Source of the DNA: Alopecurus myosuroides
Taxonomy: Eukaryota; Streptophyta; Magnoliopsida; Poales; Poaceae
Reading direction: 5' to 3'
NCBI GenBank assembly: GCA_028641055.1
Contig: CM054062.1
Coordinates: 141,898,682 to 141,962,681 of the forward strand
DNA length: 64,000 nucleotides
Part shown: piece after piece, positions 11,519 through 23,111 of the stretch
How positions within the stretch are numbered: position 1 is the stretch's first letter
Layout: every line of letters starts with the position of its first letter
Position numbers and translations under genes: made by a program
The notes under the pieces: generated by a model
Database searches by the model: none
What the model saw: the letters and a program-made list of their open reading frames with translations, nothing else
Told to the model about the DNA's origin: nothing

Positions 11519-11657
11519 AACCACCGGCGCTGACTGGAGTTTCCTTCGGACGGGATCGATTTATGCTACCGGAGAGCGCGTGGTCTGTGGCCTCGTCCAT
11601 AGATTCGGCTCCTTCGACTTCGTCACCGACAACGCCGGCGATTTCGGTGGCAGGGCC

Positions 11658-13802
11658 ATGCCGGAGGGCGGCTCGGTGATCTCTTTCGGCGCGCACCTCG
11701 TCTACGTCGCCACCGTCATCGACCGCGCGTACCCCGGGGAGGTGCATGTCGCGGAGGATCCCCCTGCCGTCATCGCGGCACGCGGGAGGCCGTTGGGCCG
11801 CTCTGCGGACGTCGCGGAGGTGATGATGACCGGCCCCGCTGCTGACGCCGGGAAGGGTGCGGCTGCTGCTGCCGCGGGCGTCATCGAGGATCTCGCTGGC
11901 CCAAGTGCTGGCGGGAAGACCCACAAGCCCTACGAGAAGGACTGCAACCTGCCTCCCTCCACTACTCCGACAATACCTTCGGCAGCCGTGCGGATGGGTA
12001 TGCCGCCTCCCACTGATCTTGAGCTCCTGTCCATGAAGGCCCAGCTCGACCGGCAGCGCCAGGAGCTGCTCGCCGAGCAGGCGGAGTTGGAGAAGATTAG
12101 GCTAGAGCTCAGTCTAGATCAGAACGAGTACAACAAGGCTCACGGTTTTACACCAGTTGTTAGGAGAGCTAGCAGGGTAGGTGCTACGCGTCGCAACTTA
12201 GGCGCCGAGATGGCAACGGTTGTAGAGGCTCCCAGTCAGTCCGCCACCGCAAACACCTCCACCAGACCCAGATACAGCACCCCCGCCAAAACCCTTAGAG
12301 CTGCTGAGGCTGTAGCTGCAGAGTTGCCGCATCTCGACGGCGACGCGCGCGTTAGGCAGCAGGAGAGGCTCAACGAGCTGGTGCTAGAGGCTGCTAGGCA
12401 GAACGAGGAGTTCCGGAAAGCCAACCCGGGGGCTGGAGCTTCTCAGGTGGTGCACTCGCATGCGGCTAGATCTAACGATCAGGCCTCATCACCGCATCCC
12501 AGTCGTGAGAAGGACCGAAGTGGGCATTCCGGCAGAGACAGGCAAATGCAGGTGTACGACCCGGCTGTCGCGGCAAAACATCACGCTGTAGCGCGACAGT
12601 CCGGTCAAAAACACAACGCTGCAGGAGCAGTCTATCAAGCCCATAAAGCTCACAGCCAGGCCCGAGATGGAGAGCGCCCAGGCCCTTCTCAACATCCGGT
12701 TGCTCAGCCTACTCGGCAGAGGCAGCAGCCGCGCGCAGTGGCGCCAGCCGCCAACCCGGTGGAGCAGCCTGCAGTCGTGCAGGTGGACAGATATGATGAT
12801 GGCTACTCGGCCATGGGGTTGGCTGGCTATGACATCCTGGATCGCGTGGGTGAGCGCATGCTGGAGCCCAGTGACGCCAGGCACAAGCTGGACCGGATTT
12901 CTCTATCCGCGCAACTCGAGAGCAAGGGGCCGCCTGGCCCAGAGTGCTTTGGTCCCCGCATCATGACGGAGCCATCCGTGAAGCAGTTCCAGCTTGCGAG
13001 GGGGACCAAGTGCTATGACGGCAGCACCAAACCGGAAGATTGGCTCAATGATTATGTCACAGCCGTGCACATTGCAGGCGGCAATCGGAGGTGGGCCGTG
13101 CGGTACATCCCGCAGATGCTCGAGGGACCGGAAAGAACCTGGCTCAACAACTTGCCCAAGCATAGCATCAACTGTTGGCTTGACTTCGCGGAGGCTTTCG
13201 TCAGCAACTTCACCAGCACCTACCGGAGGCCGAATAGGCCACAACAGCTATCCGCGTGCAGGCAGCGGGAAGAGGAGACGGACCGGGAGTATCTTACTCG
13301 GTGGAGTACTCTGAGGAACACCTGCGAGGGTGTGAATGAGGCCCAGGCCATCACTTGGTTTGCGCAGGGCTGCAGGCATGGCAACATGTTGTGGCAAAGG
13401 CTCCAGAGGGAGATGCCGAGTACCCTTGCTGAGACCATCCGGATTACGGATCAGTATGCACTCGGTGACCCGACAGAGCCTCTTCTTGATGTTGCTGAGC
13501 CGAGAAGGAACTACAACATCAACACCAGAAAGCGCAATGAGTTCCGCAACAAGCGCAGAGGTGACCGGATCGATACCCGGTACGACCCAGAGGAGGTGAA
13601 TGCAGTGGCTACCGGAGCTGGGAGTAGCCAGAGGCCGAAAACTGCTGGAGCTCCATACGGGCAGAACCAGAATCAGGGCCAAGGCAACAAGAAGCAGGGT
13701 AGCGGCAGCTCGGGTCCTGCTCCAAACTTCGTGTTCAAGGACATGAAGGACAGCCCGTGCAGCTTCCATACTCGGCATCCCGCTAGACCTGCCAACCACA
13801 CT
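11658..13802 (+). pseudogene. Element B gag, first part (split by element C)
   Basis: First in-frame ATG is at 11658, and the frame is open upstream of it. The protein has an Ala/acidic leader, a coiled-coil-like stretch near 12030-12130 (LDRQRQELLAEQAELEKIR), a long polar linker, and then the Gypsy Gag core at about 12970-13450. The core shows CYDGSTKPEDWLNDYVTAVH, TWLNNLPKHSI, TYRRPNRPQQLSACRQ and EYLTRWSTLRNTCEG. A basic nucleocapsid tail follows. The zinc motif starts CSFHTRHP just before the insertion. The insertion of C at 13803 ends the open frame after a few foreign codons. The gag frame resumes at 23665. Confidence 0.88.
13798..13802. repeat. Target-site duplication ACACT of element C
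   Basis: ACACT at 13798-13802 and 23660-23664, immediately outside the TGTCGG start and CTCGACA end of element C. Deleting C plus one copy restores the gag frame of element B. Confidence 0.95.
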
Positions 13803-14350
13803 TGTCGGATATATACCAAATAGGGGTATAGAAGATGGTAGGCCAAGTGCCGGATTACCAGGGTGGCCTAAGTGGTAGTGGGCTTAGGTCCATTAGGCGG
13901 CCCAGTAATCCGACGCGCATAAGCCGGATTCTAGAAGAACCCGGATCACAGCCCATGTGATCTGGCTTGGAGAAGAAGACGGATTCCTTGCTTTCCAAGT
14001 TACAAGTTACCGTAGTTTTCTAGGTTTCCTATTCTGTAAGCCCTAATCCGGCTATTATATAAAGCCGGACGGGAGATAAACAAACCAACAAACAGAGAAG
14101 CTCTACGCCAACTCGCCGAGAAGCTCATCCTCGTCGAGTAGATTAGATCTAAACCCTCACATTGTAACCCTGTTTACGGGCTTTAGTCCCAATTAGTGAG
14201 AAGTGCAGGAGTAGGCACGTCGTACTGTCGCGACGTACCGAACCTGGGTAAAATCCTGTGTTCTGTGTTACTACGCTATCCCGTTACCCCACGTCTCTAC
14301 CGTAGTCTCATGGCACCCCCGTCTATGAAAACTACTACGATGTCTCGACA
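13803..14350 (+). repeat. 5' LTR of element C
   Basis: 548 bp, TGTCGG...TCGACA. Differs from the 3' LTR at three positions I could see: T/G in CGCATAAGCC (near 13919), A/C in GAGTAGATTA, and C/T in CTATCCCGTT. This means a very recent insertion. Confidence 0.95.
14056..14063 (+). promoter_or_regulatory. TATA box in 5' LTR of element C
   Basis: TATATAAA within GGCTATTATATAAAGCC, about 290 bp before the LTR end. Likely promoter for the sense genomic RNA. A copy is in the 3' LTR. Confidence 0.6.
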
Positions 14351-14352
14351 GT

Positions 14353-14370
14353 TGGCGCCCACCGTGGGGC
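14353..14370 (+). other. Primer binding site of element C
   Basis: TGGCGCCCACCGTGGGGC two bases after the LTR end, identical to the site in element B. Confidence 0.7.
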
Positions 14371-14376
14371 AAACGA

Positions 14377-17240
14377 CGTCAGGCGTAAGATTCCGATCTG
14401 GGATACTTGGCGGAATCGGAAGATCAATCACTGTCGGAAGCTTGGAGTTTGACAACGACGTCGGGCGCTTCCTCGACAACGGATCCTACATACCGGCGCA
14501 AAACCACCTAGTAAGTGCCTGCGTGTTACCGATAGGATCTGCTAACATCTTTATCGGGCTAACTGCAGAAGCAATGGGGTTTTGCGGTGGAAGCAAATTT
14601 ATCCCACCTGCCCTATACCCAGTCGAAGATGACTACGATGCCGGATTCTGCTCAGATCGCCGACAAAAAAGTGATACACACTTTATCGGCATGGTGCAAT
14701 CCGAAATCGCCGAAAACACGGATGACGGAAATCCCGTGCAAGAGGCAGACAACAACGCACCCGTCATGGAGACGGAAGACCAAACACCCGTCATAGAGGC
14801 GGAAGATCCGACATCCGTCAACAAGACGATGAACTCGGAAGCAGAATCCGTGCTTGCCGCCATTGAGGCAAGGTTGGAGTCGGAAACCGGATCGGATAAC
14901 TTCGACTCCGAAGACGAAGATGAGGACGCCTTCGTAAGAAAGATTAAGTCCTTTCAAGAGGGATTCCATGAAGTTCTAATGGCGAAACCGGCTGATACCA
15001 CGGACGCCGGCAGCCAGGAAAGCCTAAAACCCCTCCGCCAGAGGAAGAGAGAGAAGACGGAGAAACTTCTCCGATATTCCCCAGTGTCAAGGAGATGACA
15101 GAAGATGAGCCTGTCAAAAAACCTCCCTCTTCCAAGTAAAAGCACCGTGCTGCTAAAAAACTCCAATACAAAATCCGGAAGAAAAAATCAGCTGATCTCG
15201 CTGATGAAAACCTGGAAGTTGGAGATGTTAGCGGAACAAAGCCTGCGGAGAAGAAATCCAAAGAAATCACTGCTCCTCCAATGACGGAACAAGAAGAGCA
15301 AGAGCTATTGCAAACACCAGTGGGACCAGACGAACCCCCTGAGATGTTGGAAGCCAGGAGACAAGCTTTCCAATGGTAACAGCAACATCTACTCAGATCT
15401 CGGCAACATCTCCAACAAACCCATAATGACATCAAGGTCATGAAGGAAGAAATAGAGGAGTACGAGAGAAAGAATAGATCCGCGTTAAAACCTACTAGGT
15501 TACCCGGAATCGCAAGACCGGAAGAACTGCCGCCAAAAGAAAGGTTCCATGACCCGTCTTGGCAAAAGCAGGTAAACGGCAAAGATGCCAAGGGCGAACC
15601 AATATACAAGACCGCAGCAGAAAACGCGGAAGCAGCGTTCGCGATTCTTAACAACGATCTGTATTCCAACGGGGAAAAACTCCAAGGGGTGTATGCTTTC
15701 CTAGGAAAAGCATTGCAACAACAACAGCGCGCTCAAGAGCGATCAGGGAGGCTGCATGATAACTCCGCCCTATGCAAGACAGCTACTTGCGCTGCTGGAG
15801 CACCTGGACCGGAAGAACCTGGGGATTCAGACAACTCAAAAGATAAAAAAGAGGATCCGAGAAAGGACAAGAAAAACCCCGACAACCGGGATGCAGCGTC
15901 TAGGACCGGATCCCATCTCCCGAAAGATGGGTATAAACCCCATGATCGGGAATACAAACACCGGAAGGACGGCAAAATAATGCCACCTCCGAGAAACCCA
16001 GCTGAGAAAGATGGAAGATACGATATACCTCACAGGCGTGAGAGATCCCGGACACCGCCTAAGGACAAATAAAGGCACATGAGTAGAACTCCGCCTAATC
16101 CAAAAGGGCGTGAACACGGAAGAGATAGAAACAATCCCGGAAAAGCGCGTTCGCGCAACAATGGAAGAGAAAGGAGCAGATCCCCTTCAATCCATTCAGC
16201 CGGAAGATATTCTGCACACATTGACAGAGCAGAAAAAGATGATCTATACTTTGGTCCTAAATGTTTTACCGACAGGATCCGAAGAATAACGCTGCATTCT
16301 GGCTTTGCCAAGGTCGGTCCAACGTACCAGAAATACACCGGCAGCACAAACCCAGATACCTGGCTCTCGGATTACTATACAGCCGTCCAGATCAACAATG
16401 GGACAGACTTGGAAGCTGTCAAGTTTCTTCCCCTAATGCTGCTGGACGGAGCCAGAGATTGGATCAATGGATTACCGTCACGAACAGTCGACAGCTGGGA
16501 CGATATGGCTAGAGTATTTACTCAGCATTTCCGGGGAACATACAAACGCCCGAATAGCATCAACCAGCTAAACCGTTGCACGCAATTTGAGGATGAACCA
16601 TACGTGGATTTCATCTCCAGATGGACAGCAATGAAGAATAGTTGCTCTGTAGTAACTAACGTACAAGCAATGCATGCTTTCGTCAATGGCCTAAAACCCG
16701 GACTCGTACCGTTCATGGTTGGTTCCAAAAAGCACAAGGATCTCGGATCCATGCTTACAACCGCCAATGAGCATGCAGCAGCCGAGGATGACATCAGAGC
16801 AAGAGGAGGCAATATTGAATCATTGATACTTGCCAAGAAAGCCCCTCGTTCTGACAAAAAAGCCACTCCAGAAACAACGACGAAGCCCAAAGAGGTGAAC
16901 ATAGCCTTTGGAGGAGAAAAGGGAAACAAGTGGAAAGGACGCAACCCAGATCCAATCAACTACACTCCAGAGGAGTGGGAAAGGATTAAGTCGGAACCTT
17001 GCGTTCACCACTCGCAATTTGGGAAACCCACCCATACAAACGCGCAATGCCGGCTGAATAAGCACATGAAAGGAAGTGCAGGAGCCGGAGGCAAGGGGAA
17101 GGGTTCCAAAAGGAAACCCGCCAAACAAAAACCAGAAGCTGATAAAGAAGACAGTGAATCGGACACTGACGAAAAAATCCAGGAACAACAGCGTAAAGGC
17201 GAACCCAAGTTTCCGAGAGTTGATGGAGAAGCAATGCTAA
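14377..17240 (+). pseudogene. Element C gag (stops and a frameshift)
   Basis: An acidic leader (to 15098) contains a short internal repeat (VMETEDQTPVIEAEDPTSV). The frame shifts near 15070-15100. The following frame has TAA codons near 15137, 15378 and 16070. The Gag core at about 16260-16800 shows YTGSTNPDTWLSDYYTAVQI, DWINGLPSRTVDSWDD, FRGTYKRPNSINQLNRC and FISRWTAMKNSC. A zinc-type motif CVHHSQFGKPTHTNAQC (C-x2-H-x8-H-x4-C) lies near 17000-17050. The element inserted recently, so most of these lesions predate this insertion and were copied from a defective parent. Confidence 0.85.
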
Positions 17241-18021
17241 CTTTCTTAGCAACCCCGTCAGCAAAGGTGGCAAAAAGAACACTTCGAGAAATAAACGCGG
17301 TTGTTCCGGCAACCCCGAAATTCTTGAAGTACTCCAACACACCGATAATCTGGGATCAGTCTGATCATCCCGGAAATATCCCTAAACCCGGCACACAAGC
17401 TCTTGTTGTAAGCCCTATTGTTCAAAATACTAGGCTAAGAAGAGTGCTGATGGATGGAGGATCCAGCATTAATATAATGTACCTGGATACACTGAAGCAT
17501 CTGAAGATTTCCGAGTCTCAGCTCAACTACAGCAACATACGCTTCCATGGTATCGTCCCTGGCAGGCAAGCACGATCCCTAGGAGAAATTTCCCTAGATG
17601 TCACCTTCGGAGATAAAGATCACTTCCGGCAGGAAAAAGTATCCTTCGAAGTAGTGCCGTTCGAAAGCGTGTATCACCAATACTCGGACGTCCAGCTTTC
17701 GCCAAATTCATGGCAAGATCCTGTTATATTTATAACAAGCTGAAGATGCCAGGACCCAAAGGAGGAGTAATCACTATAGCTGGTGATTTCAAGCTGGCAA
17801 ATGAGTTGGAGAAAGAAAACGCCCTTTGCGCTCAGAGAGTTATAGCAAAGGAAGAACTTAAGGAATTAGCCAAGGAGGTATCGCCGTCAGAAATGCCGGC
17901 AGGAAAAGAAACTCGGAAGCCAACAGACAGCTTCAAGGCATCCGAGAATACAAGACAGGTAATCCTAGATCCCAAAGATCCGACAAAATTTGTCGTCGTA
18001 GGGACTGGGATGACTGACAAA
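17241..18021 (+). pseudogene. Element C retropepsin-like protease (frameshifted)
   Basis: The catalytic segment RRVLMDGGSSINIMYLDTL (near 17435-17490) keeps D-G-G, and FHGIVPGRQARSLGEISL follows. After ESVYH (near 17673) one base is missing relative to the family pattern YHAILGRPAFAKFM. The rest (AKFMARSCYIYNKLKMPGPK onward, from 17700) continues in the next frame to a TAG at 18022. The protease would be cut short without the lost base. Confidence 0.8.
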
Positions 18022-18024
18022 TAG
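18022..18024 (+). other. In-frame TAG at the protease/RT border of element C
   Basis: Codons GAC AAA TAG GAA GGC GAG CTC ATC, in frame with the RT that follows (FLRENWDIFAW). It corresponds to the TAG at 24820 in element B and 3904-3906 in element A. See the finding on a conserved stop. Confidence 0.65.
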
Positions 18025-18978
18025 GAAGGCGAGCTCATCAAGTTCCTCCGTGAGAACTGGGATATTTTCGCCTGGTGTCCAGCTGACATGCCAGGTGTAC
18101 CCAGGGAACTTGTTGAGCACCAACTTAAGGTTATTCCTGGATCAAAACCCGTCAAACAAGGTCTCCGTCGATTTGACGGAAGAAGACGGAAGGCTATTGG
18201 CAAGGAAATTATCCGGCTTTTATCAGCGGATTTCATCAAGGAAGTGATCCATACTGACTGGTCCGCAAATCCGGTATTAGTACCGAAGAAAGACACTACT
18301 GCTCTTAGAATGTGTATAGATTACACAGGCTTGAACAAATTGTGTCCGAAAGATAGGTTCGCATTACCGCGAATCGATCAAATAATAGATGCCACTGCAG
18401 GCTCTGAGCTTTTGTGCTTTTTGGATGCATACTCCGGGTATCACCAAATACGCATGAAAAAGGAAGATCAAATTAAGACTTCTTTCATAACCCCATACGG
18501 GACGTATTATTACGTAACCATGCCGTTTGGCCTGAAGAACGCAGGTGCAACCTACCAGCGTTGCATGCAACGTTGTTTGCATAGTCAGATTGGAAAAAAT
18601 GTCCATGTTTATGTGGACGATATTGCTGTCGTAACCAAGGAAAAAGATACACTCCTTGAGGATTTGCGAGAAACTTTCGAAAACTTACGCACCTACAAGA
18701 TGAAGTTGAATCCATCTAAGTGCGTATTCGGGGTTCCCTCAGGAAAACTTCTGGGTTTCATCGTTTCTCACAGAGGAATAGAAGTTAACCCGGAAAAGAT
18801 CAAGGCAATCTTGAACATCACAAAACCTACCTGCGTCAAAGATGTCCAAAGATTGACGGGTTCCGCAGCTGCCGTTAGCAGATTTATTAGTCGGCTGGGG
18901 GCTAAAATCCTAACACTATACAAGTTGTTGAAGAAATCCGACAAAGTCAAGTGGATAGCAAAGCTCTGGAATACATAG
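18025..18978 (+). pseudogene. Element C reverse transcriptase, pol truncated by deletion
   Basis: A full RT palm is visible: MPGVPRELVEHQL, CIDYTGLNKLCPKD, FLDAYSGYHQIRM, MPFGLKNAGATYQRCMQ and the catalytic YVDDIAVV (18609-18620). It continues to the thumb/connection LLKKSDKVKW near 18950. Instead of RNase H the next codons are IAKLWNT, a TAG, then QLCLFYT and a TAG (to 19006). These match the C-terminal tail of integrase (compare PWNVALLRRFHS in B). An internal deletion therefore fused the RT end to the last few integrase codons, removing RNase H and the integrase core. Confidence 0.85.
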
Positions 18979-19630
18979 CAGTTATGTCTCTTCTATACTT
19001 AGTTCAATATCTATGTAAACATCTTTTGAGATCATGAAATAAAGTTGTTGGATTTCTGGTATCCATGTTTTTTACAAGTTCATTATAGTAAAAGCATGTT
19101 TCCACCTTCTCTATTTCCCAATGATCTTACAAAATACTCAATGTTAACCCGAATTGTGCCTGCGTACTCGGCGTTAAGAAACTGAATGTTTTTTCAGCCT
19201 GCTAACGGCTAAAGGAAACTTGAATTGCCTGCGTGCCCAAGTTTCGGTCAAAAAATTCCTTGTTTCTCTAAGCATTATCTGATTGCGTATGTGTTGGGTT
19301 ACTGGAACTAGTTAGTAAAAATGCCTTTAGCATGGTCCATGTTTCCGAGTTTAAACTGATTGGTTACGCCCAGTTACTCGGCATGACGATTCATATTGCT
19401 ATTTGAGCCATTTCAAACACTAAGGACAGTTAAAACATATATGCCAGAGAACTTAGAAGATAAAGGAATAGTAACATCCGAAAAAACCTTGCAAAAAATT
19501 TCATAACTAAAAATTGCAAAAGGCGGAATTTTTCATTCATACAAACAGAAGCATTACATTTTGGATTACATTGAAAGAATAGTAATGCTCCTATTGTCTA
19601 TTTTTTACTATCCAGGTCAAAGGTAGCCCT
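18979..19630 (+). other. Non-coding gap between pol remnant and antisense gene in element C
   Basis: The first 30 bases are the integrase tail remnant. The rest is AT-rich with no open frame that looks real. It probably holds the end of the sense pol transcript unit and the 3' UTR of the antisense gene. Two GCCTGCGTRC-type words near 19160 and 19228 recur, without clear meaning. Confidence 0.5.
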
Positions 19631-22600
19631 TCAAGCATCTGATTCCTCCACGTTGCTGTCGTCCTCGGGGATTGGAGGGATCTCCTCTTCTGGATAATTG
19701 ACGGAAATATTTACCATGGAGGCAATCTGGGTGGCGTGGCCTTTGATTTCATCAAAGATGGTATTTCGCTGAGTGTCCGTGTATCCTTGAGGGACACCGG
19801 ACGCCACGCGCCAGGATTTAGCACCGGGGTAGTGCATGCGCATAAGGCCGAGTGCCATACGCGCACCACCCCGTGCAGCGGAATGCATGATAGAATCCCT
19901 GGATTCCGCCACCTCCATGATGGCTCCCGGAAGTTTTTCAACCTCCGAGAACTCCCCAGTCCTTGCGGGAAGAAACTTGTTCACCAGCTGCATTCCAGCA
20001 GCACGGATCGAAGTCCACATCTTCCCAAAGGCTTGGATCCCTTCAAGCCGGGTACCATCTGGGATATCTCCTGTTTTTTCCGACAAAACAATCAAAAGTG
20101 TTAGGCAAAAAACAGAGAAGAAAAACAAGATATGGAAAAATAATAAAGGTAACGGAAAATTACCGATAAGCCTGTCGATCTCGGAGATTTCCTCCAGGCG
20201 AAGGTTCAGAGCATTTTCTAAATCCTGAATGGTGGATTTATCCTTCTCCGCCTGTTCAGAAGCCTTGGAGTTGGCAACTCCAAGGGCCAAGTTGCTGGCC
20301 TCCAGATCCTTTTGAGCCTTCACAAGATGCTTGTGAAGCTCCAAATTCTCCTTCCGGAGATTCTCGGCATTGCCGGCGTCTTCAGCTATTTGCTTGGCCT
20401 TAGCCAAAGCAACTGGAAAGCAAAGAAAATTCCGGGTTTAGCAAATTTCCGGAATAAGTACTTAGACAAAAAATTGAATCGCAAACCTCAGAGGAAAAAT
20501 GTGTACCTGATGTTTCCGACAAAGCGAGCTGAGACGATGCCAGTTCCGCCTCTCTCTCCTCAAGAATAGAAAGGAGATTTCTAACCTCCTTATTCTTGAT
20601 GGTGAGTTTGTTGAAAACTTCCATGTTTATGGTTTCGGCGGTTTGCTGCAACATAGCAAGGAAAAGAATGGTTACAAAAAGCATCAAAGCAAAACAGGCA
20701 TGCAATTTTGTTTAATGCTTGGGGGCTAGAGTTACATACCTGGCTCATTCGGTGCAAACCCGCCAAGTTTTCCTTGAACTCTTTTGCGTATTCTGCAAAA
20801 GCAGTTCCGGCCGCGCTTAGGCCGTCATTGATAATCTTGAAGTCCTTGTCAAAGGTGGGAATTTCTTCGTCGAAAGTCCGAGAAAATTTCTCCACCTCTG
20901 GAGCCGCCCTTTCCCTCGTGTCCGTGTCCGACACAACGGGCTGGCTGGGCTCTGACGGCCTGGTCGTGGGGGCTGCAGCGTGCTCTTCCGCCATTGAGGA
21001 CGGTGTGTCCGGGGCAACGGCGGGAGAAGGTTGGCTGCCTCGGCTGGAAACAACTTTGTGTTTCTTGAGCTTCTTTGGCTTCAGGCTGGAGGGAGGTAGG
21101 CTAAAAAACAAAAAACCCGGAAAAGTTAAAACACGGAAGAAGAATGATAAGTTCTCATGAAAGAAAAAGAACCCAGATGAAAGAACCTGGAAGTGGCGAC
21201 GGGGATTCCGTCAAGGTCGATAATTTCCTCAGAGGAAATAATCTTCTTGCGCTTGCGTCCACCTGTAGCGGCGGTGCGCAGCGCGTCCAGCTCAGCCTCG
21301 GAGACCAATTCCGAATCTGGAAGATCCGCGAACTGTCGGACAAACAAGATCAGAATCAGAAGCTAGAAAATCCGAGAAAAAATAAAACTGTACCCAAATG
21401 ACTGAAAAATTACCTTGGGAACCGGATTGTCGGCCGTATACATTGGCCGACTCGCTTCGTATTGGTCGCGTGATGCGACCAACTGGTTGATGCGCCGTCG
21501 AAGCTCCTTTACGGGCCAATCTTTGGTGGTTGTCCGCATCGGATCCTTGACTCCCGTGTATTCGCACAGGAGACGGCCACTGTGGTTGGCCAATGGCTGA
21601 ATTCGCCTAGTCAGCCAGCATAGAACCGTGTCCATGCCGGTTAGAGGCGGATCCAAGGAGGTGAGCTTGGCGATGCGCCGCTTGATCCTTAGTAGATCAG
21701 GCGGCAGGACTTGGACGGCTTCTGTTCCCCAATTCTCTTGGGGAACAGCGGCGGTGTTGGCAAAAGGTGGAACCCCGATGGCCTTTTTTGGAAAAGGCAC
21801 ATCGGGATGATAAAAGAAAGAACCCGTCCAAAATTTGACGGATTCTGATGTCTTGATCTTGGGGAACCAATCTTCCCTAAACCTCCAAAGAGTAAAGGAG
21901 ATGGTCCCGCAAGTCGGAAGTGCGCCCTCCGAGCAGTTCCGCTTAACTCCGAAACAGTACATCCAGAAGTCTAACCTAGGCTCTAAACCTAAATAACCCT
22001 CGAAAAGGGCCTGGAACCCGGCTAAATAAAGAATGGAGTTGGGTGGCAGGTTGTGGGGTTGGATGTTGTAGTGAGAAAGGACTTGGAGGAAAAAAGCGGA
22101 AGGGGGGAGCCCCATACCTCTTAGAAGGTGGGAAGAAAGGAGAACCCTTTCGCCATCCCTTGGCGCCGGCTCGTTCTCGTCTTCGGGGAGCCGCCATTTC
22201 CCTTGGAGGATCAGGCCCTCTTTCTCCAAGTTTGGAAGAAGAGCCGGGGGAATGCTGCAGGCAACCCAGTTGCCTGCAGACTCCGCCTCCTCATCTGCTC
22301 CGGTGGCGGAGGCGGTGGCCGCTTCTGCGGCGGCGAGCTCGTCACCGACGAGCTGGATCTTCTCCTCCGCCGTTTCAGGAGCGAACGGCGGGGAGGCGGC
22401 GGAGCTAGCGCCCGCAACGTCCGCGGCGGCAGAAAGATTTTCTCCGCCCGCCGCAGAGGCCGCGGATTTCTCCGGCTCGTCGCCGGCGTGCTTGGGTGAC
22501 CCAGTTTGGGGATCTAGGTCGCTGATGATGTCGTTGATGGCGGCGCGAGTGGGCGACGACGGTGAGCCTGCGATTTTCGGGCGGCGCGTTCGTTTCCGGT

Positions 22601-22691
22601 GCTTGGAGGTGAGGAGTGCGCGGAACAGTGCGTCGCTTGGGAGCTTGCGCGCGTCAATGGCGAGAGCGGTGCGAGTGCGGAAGGTTTTCAT
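19631..22691 (-). CDS. Antisense six-exon gene of element C (putative gypsy-type transposon protein)
   Basis: Spliced frame on the minus strand. Exons: 22691-21414, 21332-21187, 21100-20740, 20645-20507, 20412-20164, 20070-19631. All five introns are GT-AG and short (about 75-95 bp), and phases match. The total is 2613 nt, 870 codons plus TGA. Residues about 30-42 are strongly basic. Residues about 140-350 resemble the plant 'putative gypsy type transposon' domain (PF04195-like), with LLRGMGLPPSAFF and YNIQPHNLPPNSILYLAGF. A second basic patch (KPKKLKKHK) lies near 480. Residues about 600-725 look like coiled coil. A C-terminal domain (GARMALGLMRMHYPGA) ends in an acidic tail. Function is unknown. 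Antisense ORFs of this type are known from Tat-lineage Gypsy elements. It is intact although the sense genes are broken. A TATA box lies only about 18 bp before this ATG, so the true start may differ. Confidence 0.8.
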
Positions 22692-22703
22692 TGAGGACGA
22701 GGA

Positions 22704-22719
22704 TGGCTATTTATAGCCA
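22704..22719 (-). promoter_or_regulatory. TATA box for the antisense gene of element C
   Basis: Reads TGGCTATAAATAGCCA on the minus strand (a palindrome), 18 bp upstream of the ATG at 22691. A start site 25-32 bp downstream would fall at or just after that ATG, so either transcription starts unusually close or translation starts elsewhere. Confidence 0.6.
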
Positions 22720-23100
22720 GAAATCCGTCAAGATACGCGCCAACGGCTATTTTGACCGTTGGATGTTTGCCGCGTGTCGCTCGCCGGAAAATCCGGGAAA
22801 TGAAACGACGGGGTAATGATGGTTATCGCCTCGTTTCCCGCGAGAATCTGTCAGAGATATGTTTCTGGTTTTTTTCGAGTAAAACTCAAACGTCGCTTAC
22901 GTCAGCATGATTGAGTGCGCTGACATAAGAAGTTTCTTCCCCACGAAGGATTGTGAGAGAAAAGTTGGATTTTCAGGATTCCGAGTTTCATGCCACCATC
23001 TTTTTCAAAAGAAGAATAAGAAGAATCAAGACTGCTGAATCAATATTTCTCGGACAAAGAATATTTGGCGAATGGCGGAGAATCAGAGTTTTGATCCTTC

Positions 23101-23111
23101 TTGGGGGCTAT
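23101..23111 (+). other. Polypurine tract of element C
   Basis: TTGGGGGCTAT immediately before the 3' LTR, the expected site and type of sequence for plus-strand priming. Confidence 0.55.

Noticed and set aside
13248..13799. A 183-codon minus-strand open frame over the gag of element B
   Set aside because: Antisense shadow of the conserved Gag core, whose sense translation shows clear family motifs.
14944..15669. A 241-codon open frame on the minus strand over the gag of element C
   Set aside because: Ser-rich shadow of the charged sense gag frame. No splice context, no domain, not matched in element B.
22043..22716. Plus-strand open frames of 120-154 codons over exon 1 of the antisense gene of C
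   Set aside because: Shadows of a GC-rich coding exon. No motif or partner exon on the plus strand.
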